This document shows positions 47,593 through 58,067 of a DNA stretch of 64,000 nucleotides, one piece after another. The translations under genes and the position numbers were made by a program. Positions within the stretch are counted from its first letter, which is position 1. Each line of letters begins with the position of its first letter. The DNA is from Neckera pumila (Eukaryota > Streptophyta > Bryopsida > Hypnales > Neckeraceae): NCBI GenBank assembly GCA_963969595.1, contig OZ018411.1, forward strand, positions 27,353,445 to 27,417,444, written 5' to 3'. The notes under the pieces were generated by a model, which was given only the letters and a program-made list of their open reading frames with translations, was not told where the DNA came from and searched no databases.

Positions 47593-48518
47593 TTAATCCC
47601 TAAAGTTTTTGCACTGTGTTTTCACCAAAATTGCTTCAAAACTGCCATTTCTTGTACAAGAATCAAGCTTTAGAAACATTTTTGTACATATGTAATTGTA
47701 GGATCTTGTAGTACACTAATTTGAAAGGATGTGGAAAAAAATTCAGAAATTTCTACCATGTGGATTGCAAGATATTAGTATTTGAATTGGCAAAAACACT
47801 TTTATTGTCCTTGCAAAAAATTGGGTAGCTACAATTCACAAGGCACGTTTGTATGAAAAAATATCCAAAATGGTGGTAACTCTTTGGATTCACTCTTCAA
47901 AGCAAGTTGGCTACATGCTTGAAAATTTGAGATCATTTGGAATTGTACAATATACAGGAAAAAAGTATTGAAAGAAGTAGAAAATGATTCAAAATACTGA
48001 ATGGTGCAAAATTTAGTTATGGAATTGAAAAATGCCAATCCAACGGTTGTAATGTTGTAATAAACAATCTATAAGCAATGCTTTTTATTTTTCTTAGAAA
48101 GTATTGAAAATTGAGTTAAATATAGGACTTTAAAGTTTATTTTAGAATAGAGATTCCATAATTACCCGCAACCTAAAACTCCTCATACCTTTCATCTCAT
48201 TAATCAAAATAGAATGATTCAAAGCTTTCTATGTATGTATAAATCTAGAGAACCAATTTCAATTTTTTATTTTAACAAAAAGTGATTTTTTAAGAATTTT
48301 TATGAGCTGCCCGAGCTGCCTAGAGATCAAATAAAATTATATATCATGCAGTAACTTTTTAACCATGTAGTCAAAAGGTATGAAAATTGTTGGGCCTTAA
48401 AGCTATTCTTTGGGCACATGTTAAAATTTCAAAGAAAAAAAATAAAAACTCCATTCATAATAAGCTGTCCAAAATTACTATATGGCCAAAAAATGGTATT
48501 TGGTCCTTTAGGGGTTAA
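47593..48518. mobile_element. TTAA-inserted piggyBac-like MITE, element M (926 bp)
   Basis: Ends TTAA-TCCCTAAAG and CCTTTAGGGG-TTAA. The flanks GAAGTTGT and AAGCTTCTAC are contiguous around one TTAA in copy A (GAAGTTGTTAAAGAAGC near 13226). This is the cleanest filled/empty pair for the family. Confidence 0.9.
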
Positions 48519-49909
48519 AAAGCTTCTACAAGCTTGGGAGTTGCTTGAGCTGCTTGAGCTACTTCTGCCAAGGGAGAAGCTTCTTGAAATGCTTCCACCA
48601 TCTTTATACATCCTTGACAACTTTAAGATGACATTGAAACAAGCTGATCACAATGGTGAGATGTTCTAGCAAAAATATTGGACCCCGTGGAACTTTTTAT
48701 TTTGAAAATTGTAAAAATTGAGCTCAAAAACAAATTCAATATGTTTTTTTTTAAGAAGTTCCTATGATTGCTCACAGAACAAGAAGCTCTATAACTTTCA
48801 CATCATTAATCCAAAAGGAATGAATCAAAGCTTACATGTAGACAAAAATGTAATCTATAAGAATTTAATAAAAGAATTCATTTCAATTTTTTGTGAATTT
48901 TTTTATATTGCCCAGTCTCAAAGCTCTAAATTTTTTGTAGTGAAATTTTTCCTCCTAAAAACCATTTGAAACAAAAAATTTATTTCTAGAAAGCTATTGT
49001 GCTTTACTATCTTGAGGAAAGTTTCAAATTTTCAAGTCAAAATTGAGGTTACATGAGCCTAGCCAAAATCTATTTTGTCCCCTACATGGGTAATACGGAG
49101 TACAACTTTAGGAATTAACCCTTAAAAGACATTGCAAGCCTATGGAAATTTTGAAAGTCAAATTTGCATTTTTCAAGTAGTTCTTGATTTTAAACGCTTT
49201 TATTGGAGGAAAATTTAACTCCAATAATCTATTTTTTACTCCATTTGAATTTTTTTCAAAATTGTTAAAATCGTAATTTTTGTGATACTTTAAAGATAGC
49301 ATCTTGAGAGCTCAAAATACACCCTTCTTTTAACCTTTTCTATCAAATTTCTCTTGGTATGAGATTAAAGAGTGCATCAATTAGACCATGATTTTTGTCA
49401 CTACAGATTCCATTCTCTTCAAAAATTTCATATTGATTTAAACATTTTTGTAATTATTATGATTTTTATAAAACAAATTTTTTAAGAAATCATGATAAGA
49501 TTCAATCTGATATTTTTAATGATAAACAAATGAGATTAAATTTTAGACACATATTACTATATGTGAAAATATTAAATTCTTAGAATATATACTAGCAACT
49601 GGGGCTTGCTTTGCTATGCATTAAATATATTACTTTCATCAATTTTTCATGTGATAGAATGTAGATATATAAAGTATGTATAATCTTTAAATGAAAATAT
49701 TGACATCCTCATACAATATTCTTTGAAAAATTTAAATAGTGCAATATAAAGTAATGAAAGAAAATCTTTATATCATAATTTTTTACAAAATAACCTTTGC
49801 AAAGATGAAAACATTGCAATAAGAATAAATTAATCAAGTGAACAATGTAAGTAGAATCTTCACATTTAAATATGTAGAGAAACGCCAGCGGTTGGTGCTT
49901 CCTGATTCT
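48519..49909. other. intergenic DNA, no gene seen
   Basis: Aligned with copy A 13240-14410 as far as about 49590. The last 320 bp have no copy-A match. Confidence 0.5.
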
Positions 49910-50843
49910 TTAACCCCTAAAGGACCATTGTCCCTTTGAGGGACAAATGGAATTTTGGACAGGTACCTACGGGCTGAATTTTTGTTGTGATTTTTTGAAA
50001 CATTTTTTGAAGATAGAAAAACTGCTAAGCTGAACGGGAATATAATTTTTCTTTTCAATCGGTGCCTGAGAAAAAAAATTATGCCCAAATAAGCTCAAAA
50101 CAGGGGACGTGGGGCAGCCTAAAAAATTTTGCAATTTAATTTTTTAATTTTTTTTAATTTTTTTTCTTATAGATTATATTTTTGTCTATCTAGGAAGCTT
50201 TGATTCATTTCATTTGGATTTGTTAGGAGAAAGTTATGGACAATCTTGTTTTTTTGGGCACTTAGAGCATCTTCCTGTAAAAAAATAACTTGTAGGATTC
50301 ATTTCTGAATGCAATTTTTACAAATTTCCCAAATAGATAGTTCCACAAGGTTTAGTTTTTTTGCTAAAACAATCTCACCATTGGGATAAGTGATTTTTAA
50401 TTCTACATAAAAGATATTAATATTTTAGATTTTCCTCCTATCTCATATCTACTTCTACTAAACAAATTTTTTAATAATGAAAATTAAGTTTTTTTGGATT
50501 TTTTTTTCCCCCTAGATTCTCAACTTAATTCTCCACTATAAAGATTAAAAGATCAAAACTCTATAGATCAAAAAATTAAAGTTAAAAATGTTCAAAGTCA
50601 TAAAATCTAGTCCCGCAATGTACTGAAAAACTTGTTTTTTTCACTTTAAACCCAGATATCTTGCAATCTGTGCGGTCAAAAATTCTGAAATTTTTTCCGC
50701 ACACTCTCAAACTAGTTAGATGTAGGATCCTACGATTAGATGTGAAAAAAAAATAATTTTCAATTTTTCTTACTCTTTGCTACAGAAATGGCAGTTTTGA
50801 GTGTTTTTTGGCAGGAAAAAGGCCTTGGTCCTTTAGGGGTTAA
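49910..50843. mobile_element. TTAA-inserted piggyBac-like MITE, element N (934 bp)
   Basis: Ends TTAA-CCCCTAAAGGACC and GGTCCTTTAGGGG-TTAA, the best-preserved termini in the window. Interior is the reverse of K and J. It includes GTCCCTTTGAGGGAC just inside the left end, a second palindrome. Confidence 0.87.
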
Positions 50844-52045
50844 TATCACATTTTAAAAAGACATGGAATTTATCTATAGTTTTTTTGTTTGAAGAGTTTC
50901 TTTGAAAATTTTTTTAGAAGTATCCATTTGATTTTCAAATATTTCACAAAATGAATACATAATACATAGTAGAAAGTATCCTACGGCTATTGTAAAAGCA
51001 ATTGAATTTCTATAATATTATTGAAAATTGAATTGTGATATTATAGAGGTCGTTGTAATTTCAGTAGTATGATTTTAATGTAGAAATCCAATGAAGTTTA
51101 ACCAAGGTCCTATATGAAATGTCCTTCAAACATTAGAAGAGATTCAGGGGGACTAAAGGGCCATTTCAAGCCTGCTCCCCTGACGCTGTTCCCCTGGCAG
51201 ATAGGAGAATGTCTGCATTCAGAATTTTTTTTATTTTTTATTTTTAAAATGAAAAAAAAAATCTAAAATGAAAATAAAAGCAAAAAAAAAAAATTATTTT
51301 TTATTTTTTTGGTGATGTGGCAGTTGTTTTGTTACGTTATGCAGCAGCTGCGAGGCTGTTCCCCCGACCCTGGCAGCCCAAGGAACTCACAATCCTTTAA
51401 AGGGGTTAAAAAACATCTAATGGGTTAAAGTCTATAGGGAACAATATATATATTCTATCATATTTGATGTTAAGAATATAAATCATATATTAAAATATTG
51501 TATAATATACACCACTATTGAAAATTCAACAATCAATATATTTCATTTGAATGTCATTTTAGCATTTTTGCCTTATCATATTCAAATATGACACTATATA
51601 AATAGAATATATAGTCGTTTTGCAACTTCTCAAATGCATAACAGGTGCAATAATGATTAAAAATTGAAAGTAGTATGTTTCATAGGACATATCTTAGTAT
51701 AAAGACAAAGGTTGTCAATACTTCATTTCTTGCAACTTCTATATCAATACATTAAAAATGCCATGTTGCAATCCAAATTAGGCTTTTGAGACCTATAAAG
51801 ATGGTTCACCTTCATATGATAGACTCAGCCTAAGGGCATAGATTTTCAGAGAATCCTCAAGAAAACTCCTCTAATACAAGACCAAATGATTGTGAAATCA
51901 TTCTCTTTGTCTTGACAAGATGCATCTATTAATCTAAGTCTTGGATTTGAACTTATAGTTTTTGTATTGGAAAAATTAATAAAAGTGGATTTTGAGGTTG
52001 CCAATGGCATTAAGGAGGTGGAAGCTCATCATTGGTTGGTTATTT
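50844..52045. other. intergenic DNA with element Q2, no gene
   Basis: From about 51074 colinear with copy A 15348-16046, apart from the 292-bp element at 51131-51422. Confidence 0.55.
51131..51422. mobile_element. CATTAGAAGA-ended element Q2 (292 bp), no target duplication
   Basis: Starts CATTAGAAGAGATTCAGGGG and ends CATCTAATG. The flanks TCCTTCAAA and GGTTAAAG are directly joined in copy A (15397-15411), so the insertion added no duplicated bases. Same family as 37357-37668. Confidence 0.88.
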
Positions 52046-52360
52046 TGTGGGAGTACGGAACTCAAAATAGATAGGAACGGATTAGAAAAGGATTAGGATA
52101 GTCTAAATTTTTTGATTTTGTTGGTAACATATGGGAATCTGATTCAACTATGAACAACTTAGAATTAGTTAGTATCCGGATTGCTAGAATTGTTAAAACC
52201 TATTAAGTCACCAGATGAAGGACGGAATCCGGAACCCGAAAACATCCCGGATCCAGGGAACCTACGACCTAGACTTCCGGTCCAGAAAATCTAGTGTACA
52301 GTTACAAGAACGGTCTCATATCTGTTCTCCGCCAAGAACTATCGACTGATCATCGGTTAC

Positions 52361-53011
52361 TTAACCCTAAATGCCCAAGGCTTGTTTTGAGTTCTTGGAA
52401 TTTGCTCTAACTTGAACAGAATGCCAACATTTTAATAAGTCGTATCAATTTTTTTGAATTGTAACCATACAAATTCAAACTAGAGATGTAAGAGATCTCA
52501 TAGAAAAAGAAAACACAACAAAATCACTTATGGAGCAAAAGATTATAATGATTGACCATGAGGGTGTTAAAATTGCAAAAGTGCTGTAAAGTCTTTCAAC
52601 TCTCTTTTTACAAGTCAAATCCAAAAAGTTGGTGACCAAAAAAATTGAGGTTAAAGAGTCAAACTTGTATAACCCCAATCAACTTACGATTTTTTAAAAT
52701 TTACTCTATAATTTTTTTAAATGAATTTTGAATGCAAATTTTCCTCCAAGATCTAGTGTATTTGAGGCTCATTTCCAAGAGCTCTCAACACTACGGGAAG
52801 TCAAGATTGCACTGGGTACCCTTGTACAAAATCATTAATAGAAAAATCACTATCATTTATTTTTAAGATCGGATTTCTGTAGCTAAAACTAGACTTCAAG
52901 AAGCGCTTTCTAAAAATATAACCTATTAAAAATAGCAACTTGGTTAGGTTTCATTTAACTTCAAAGTTTTACAAACACCAGATTTGGGTGCCTCAAGCAT
53001 TTAGGGATTAA
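52361..53011. mobile_element. piggyBac-like MITE, element P (651 bp), nested in the 4-kb element
   Basis: Ends TTAA-CCCTAAATGCCCAAGG and CATTTAGGGA-TTAA, most like element B at the left end. It lies in the region left of the decayed ORF. Confidence 0.72.
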
Positions 53012-53166
53012 GCGCCCCACCACTTCATTCTTCTCCCTCTCTTCTCGCGGACTCTTGCGTGCACTTAGTTGAGTGAAAGAGCGGTGAATTAGAAATCATG
53101 CCAGGGAGAGAAAAATGAGGTCGGTGCCGATTGCACCAAAGTAGTTTTCTTTTGTGTCGATAAGTA

Positions 53167-54990
53167 ATGGCAGTAACAGCCTGGATGGTTTGTCCAGCCA
53201 TCCTTTCTGACCCGGCCTTATGGAAACAGCTGGAATTGGATTTGGCAACAATAGGGTGCATTGGTTTGATACAACAGCCATGGAGCCTGAAGAGTGATGA
53301 AATTATTTAAGAACTCGTAGAAGGAGTTCCGAACCAATATGAGTTGATAGTAAGAAGTTGACCCCACAGCTTGGACAGAGGTATACTTGTTCCGGAAGTT
53401 TGGACCTAGATTATCCTCCCGTACAGATAAGTTTGCGGCTAATAAGTTTTGGAATCCAGCCCATGCCAAGGAAGGGTATACAATTAGCGTTTGTAAGAGT
53501 GACAGGTAGCAACGGGTGCTAGAAATTTATATTCTGGTCCTATATCCGGAAAAGCCCACCCGAGTTATGGGCACGATGGCTAACACCATCTTTGGGGCGA
53601 TGGAGGATAGATCCGCAAATTGAGAAAAGATCATCGCCGATGTAGTATCCAAGCTGTCTGCTCAGATCACAAAGGATAAAAGCAGCCCGATCAGTCCGTA
53701 TTTGTTCCACATGTACCACCAGAGAGAGGTTCTGAGTGCAATGGAGGTAATCAGGTACAATATTGGAGCCGCAATTCTGCGATACGACTTTATGGCGGCA
53801 GTCCAACCGGATCAGCCGGATCCAATGGAATCCAAAGAAGAAGAATTGGAGGAGAAAGAAGAACCACTCTAGCATAGGAGAAGGAGGAGGAAGTCAATTG
53901 ATTTGTCTATACAAGACAAACCGGCATCACCGGATAGAGGAGAGCCTAGTGAGGTTCCGGAAGCCACAGAGATGATACAATTCTTTGAAACCAGACTCAG
54001 TTGGGTAAAGGAGGCTCAGGTACTACACGGTGGCATGTCAAATTTGCTCGTTGACGTCATGGAAGAATTGAAGGTGGACGACCCAAAGCACATGGTGGTT
54101 GCAATCAAGCAAAGATCGGATCCTTTGGTGTTGCAAGCAAAGGAGGAGTAAATCCGAAACTTGGAGAAGGACCGGAATGACCTCCGAGAGTGAGTGAACC
54201 GGGTGGTGGGAGAGCTAGAAGTAGCAAGGCAGAAAGAATCAGATGCTATCCAACTTGTCCGAAACTTGTCCGCATTGGTCACACCACCGACGGATACCGT
54301 GATGAAAGCCAATCTCTTCACCAACTGGATGACAAGTGAAGGCCATCGAACCGGATCGAAGGTGTTGACGGTGATTATTGACTTTCAAGCCCAAATGGAT
54401 AGGGTGTTGATGGAAATGCTTCAGCTGCTGGGGCATCTTGATCCGGACAAGGCCATGGACTTCTTGAACTTTCCGAAAGTCCCCAACTATCTGCAAACTC
54501 TGGCCAAGTTTAGCAAGCCGGATCAGACTCCATCCAAGGGTCTAGGGGTACTTCTGGATGAGCCGGCAGGACTTTCGTTGAGTCAGAAGGAGTTGGGTGG
54601 ACAGTCCATTTGGATGCAGATGGAAGTTTCTGTTCCACCTAATGCTTTGCAATTCCGGCCAAGTGGATCAGCGCAATTCAAGACACCCCAACCAATGTCC
54701 GCCGTGATCTTATTGAGCGCATGGGGGCCTTGTCAAATCCGGCGCGTACCCATCCGGCAGGCTTCAAATACATGGAGCAAACTTCACCAACCAAGGAGCC
54801 GGCGGAGCCGGTTGAGCTTTCCAATGAAGACAAATATGTAACTGAGTCGAAAACAGAGGAAGACGTGACACCACCAAAGGGACGTACTATTCAAACTTGA
54901 ACAAAGACCAAGACAACCCCGGTGAAGTCAAGTAGCAAGTTGCCTGCGAGTAAGGGAAGTAGCAGAGCAAAGAAGGCAAAGAAGAAGTAG
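53167..54990 (+). pseudogene. decayed long ORF of the 4-kb element (gag-like or captured gene)
   Basis: A reading frame of roughly 600 codons can be followed with about two frame changes (near 53345 and 54690) and several stops. Landmarks in order: PALWKQLELDL, QQPWSLKSDEII, EGVPNQYEL, TAWTEVYLFRKFGP, NKFWNPAHAKEGYT, LYPEKPTRV, NTIFGAMED, SPYLFHMYHQ, a Glu-rich linker, two helical coiled-coil stretches (ELEVARQKES, FQAQMDRVLMEML), and a Lys-rich tail (RAKKAKKK). It looks like a type of long plant retroelement-associated protein of unknown function. No protease, RT, integrase or zinc knuckle. Not functional as it stands. Confidence 0.6.
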
Positions 54991-56118
54991 CTAATTAGGG
55001 TGTTATTATTAGTTTGGGTTTTGAGTTTCATTCCGTTATGGGTTTTTCAAATGTGGGACCTGGTTTTGGATTTCTAGGAGGCCACTGGCTTGGGACTTTC
55101 TGGTTATCTCGGAGGTTTGTTGTGTGGTCACCTTGGCTTTGGGGGTGGCTTTTTTGCTCTTTTTACTTTTTCTTTTGGTTTTTAAGGGTGGGCAAGTCTA
55201 TTGCCCTCTCATTCCATCCAAGCTCATTTTCAATATTATTATGATTCCTTTCTTTAATCTGAGCCATTGGGTGGACGATTTCTGACTCCAACATTGTGCA
55301 AAGCATTTTGTTTATTGTATTGCTGGATGATGGAGGGAGTGGGTGAGGAGGAATCCAGATTTCAAGCTACGGGTTCAAATTGAGAGGGTGTGTATGTGAC
55401 AAAAGGTAGGCCAGTGAATGAGAATTTGAGCATAGTACCTTTAAATCACCGGAACGGTGATCCGGTTAGGGGTGGCGTAGATGCGATTCCGGAACCAAGT
55501 AGTGTTTTGCGTGGGTACAAGCAATCGCCATAGGAAAATCCCCGCTCAGCGAAAGGTCTGCCAATCCCAGGATTCAGTCTAGCAATTATAATACTATCTC
55601 CCTATTGGATCTGGATGTCTTGATTTGTTGTTGTAGTTAGAAAGATTGGCTCAATTCTGAGTGACTTGCTTTTTGGATAGGTCATCCAGAAAGTTGTGAG
55701 AGTGTGAAGTTTTGTCTTCAAGTGAGAGTGGGAAGTCTTCACACCTATACTACTTATTTTATTTTGACTGTTAAGTGAGTGTGAAAAGTGTAAAGATTAT
55801 GAGTGGTGAGTCCCTACCCCTCTAAAAGACCAATAGTGGACCCTTTGATGGTAAAACAAAGGAACAGAAAACCAGAGTTGTGACAAGACGTAATCGGAAT
55901 CCCGACAAGAACGGATCCGGATTGGAATCCGAAAAGTAGTAGTAACCGGAAGAGAATAAACAAAAGGAAGAATTTGCTTCAAGGGTGTTTTGGGAAGAAA
56001 TAGAATCCGGAAACCTTAGCTTGAGACAACATACTAGAATCTCCTGGGACGATATTTTGAGTCATTTTACAAAGTTTTAGCGTTGTAAGGATACTTATGT
56101 GTAGACCATAACACAACA
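54991..56118. other. 3' part of the 4-kb element, possible LTR from 55388
   Basis: Rich in TCCGGAAT-type stretches. No coding sequence recognised. It ends at the TATTT duplication. Confidence 0.45.
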
Positions 56119-56123
56119 TATTT

Positions 56124-56539
56124 GAACAAGCTACAAGATGCCCATTTAAGGAAGATTTTGAAATCAAAATTTGGATAGCCTTCTCAAAATCTTAAATGTG
56201 ATTTAACCCCTAAACCCTTATTCCTTACCCTTATTCTTATTAAACACCAAACCTTCAATCTTGTTACATTTGTTTTGAGTTTTTTCAAAGGTGAATGAGA
56301 ATTATGTCCCTTTGGAAGAATTTTGAGATACAAAGTATGTTTATGAGGATATTGAACTATTTATAAATCATTAGAGGAGAATAAGAGTCTGAACATGCTT
56401 GATACTTTTGGCTTGGAAATGAATTGTTTGATTTGTGCCAATGAGAAAATTTTATTTCAACATTCATTGTTGCACGTTTTCATCAAAATTATGGCCCACT
56501 GGGATGCTAGTAGTATTGGCTGAATTGGCAATAATGCAC
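56124..56539. other. intergenic DNA shared with copy A, no gene
   Basis: Matches copy A 16052-16387 and then directly 18500-18600, skipping copy A's 2.1-kb private segment. Confidence 0.6.
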
Positions 56540-56542
56540 TTA

Positions 56543-58064
56543 CACTATACAAAAATCACGTTTTTGGCAATGTTTTTTCCATTAAGGCGCAATGTCCAAT
56601 AAAACATAAAGATTTCAAAGGACATCTGGTCTGACAAGGTAGATTTTTGTGGATGTTGCAACTTTTTATTGTAAATCTAAGTTGATGTTATCATTGACAT
56701 TGACGTTTTATTTGACATCATTGAAGACATATTGATGTTTTTTGGGACATCCAAAAAAACACATACTACCACATCAGCAAGCAAATTCATTTTGACTATA
56801 GTAAAATCAATGAAAATTACTATGCTCTATGGTAGAATGCTAACCAAATGTAAAGATTTTAGAACTAGGGCAACCATGTGGCATGCTTTGCAAAAAAAGG
56901 GCGATGAATAGATGTGCAATATGGATGAAAAAGGAAACTCTTTATACAAGTAGGGTGGTAGGAAGGTTGACAATCCATATGGGATATTTAAGCAAGAATT
57001 GTGTTCAATGTAATATGTTTGAAACAACATGGTCTAGATGTCTAAAACAACATCAAAATGTCTAAAATAACATATAGATGTTTGCAACAACGTCTAGACG
57101 TCTGCAACGACATTGAGGGTTACAATGGTCAAATTCCCATGTCCTACTTATTCCATTATTTTTGTCTCACTATGGACGAACAATGGATATAAATAAGACC
57201 TCTCAACCTTTCATTCTCACAAATTTTCAATGAAGTAATTCCTTCATTTGGCCATAAAAAATCTTCTTGATGGTAGATGGTAAGTTTTTTTTAATGGATG
57301 TTGAATTCAACAATTGTTTTTGTTCATTTTTTTAATTCTTCATTCATTTTTAAATAATTATTTTCTACTGACCTTGACTTATGGGTACAATATGCAGCAA
57401 TTGATGTTTCAAAAAACATCTATCTAGACATTGAAATTGACGTTTCAAAAAGAATATTAAAAATGTGGTACGTAAAATGAAATGTCTATTGCAATACTAG
57501 AGAAAGGGGTATTTTAAGTATAGTCCTAGTAGTATAGTCTTTTAAGTGATGACCTTTAAGTAAGCTTTTAAGTAAAATTCTAATGAAAAGACTGTCTTTT
57601 TAGTAAAATTTTACTAAAAACCTTACTTAAAGGTCATTATCAAAAAGACTATACTACTAGGACTATACTTAAAACACCCCTTTCTCTTGTAGTGTTGGAA
57701 CATCACTTTAGCTAAGTGCCACGTCAGATTTGAAGGAGTCCAAAAAAGGGTGCCACGTCAGGTATAAAGGAGTCCACGTCATAGACCACGTAAGCAAAAA
57801 AATGGATGAAATTTTTTTACACGTAGCCCTGCTTGCCCACGTGGATATGACGTGTTTGCCAAATGGTGCATTTTGGGAACCTTGGAAGACCATATTTTTC
57901 AGAATGTAAAAAAAAACGAAGTCAAAAAGAGCATGTTTTCTAAAATTTTGGTATATTTTTTGCCCGTCCAATATAACAAATTTTAGGTGACATCTACATG
58001 TGTCAAAACAAACACCAAGACTCATTTTTTCAGACATCACAAAAAACACAAGTTTCTTATAGTA
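56543..58064. mobile_element. CACTA-type non-autonomous element, 1522 bp
   Basis: Starts CACTATACAAAAATCACG and ends CTTATAGTA, flanked by TTA and TCA; copy A has one TTA at the site (GCACTTATGAGATG, near 18600). Around 57020-57110 and 57400-57440 there are many short direct and inverted copies of GATGTCTAAA and GACGTTTC, like CACTA subterminal repeats. It includes a nested MITE at 57492-57694. No transposase frame. Confidence 0.78.
57492..57694. mobile_element. 203-bp CACTA-type foldback MITE
   Basis: Ends CAATACTAGAGAAAGGGG and (reversed) CACTACAAGAGAAAGGGG, with TTG on both sides (57489-57491, 57695-57697). Same design as 33551-33765. Confidence 0.88.
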
Positions 58065-58067
58065 TCA

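Larger units (their letters stand above)
52046..56118 (+). mobile_element. 4.07-kb TG...CA insertion, retroelement-like, carrying a decayed ORF
   Basis: Starts TGTGGGAG and ends ACACAACA, flanked by TATTT on both sides (52041-52045, 56119-56123). Copy A has one TATTT at the site (near 16046). A 5-bp duplication with TG/CA ends is the hallmark of LTR retrotransposons, and GAGAGGG before TGTGTATG at 55388 resembles a polypurine tract with an LTR start. However I find no match between the left and right ends, no tRNA primer site and no pol. It could be a rearranged or chimeric LTR element. Confidence 0.65.

Noticed and set aside
53096..54324. Minus-strand frames of 60-110 codons
   Set aside because: Shadows of the plus-strand decayed ORF, which has a continuous recognisable series of motifs.
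54991..55300. Hydrophobic Trp/Phe-rich plus-strand frame (55014-55244)
   Set aside because: Lies after the decayed ORF in the 3' region of the element; composition suggests chance and no homologous pattern was seen.
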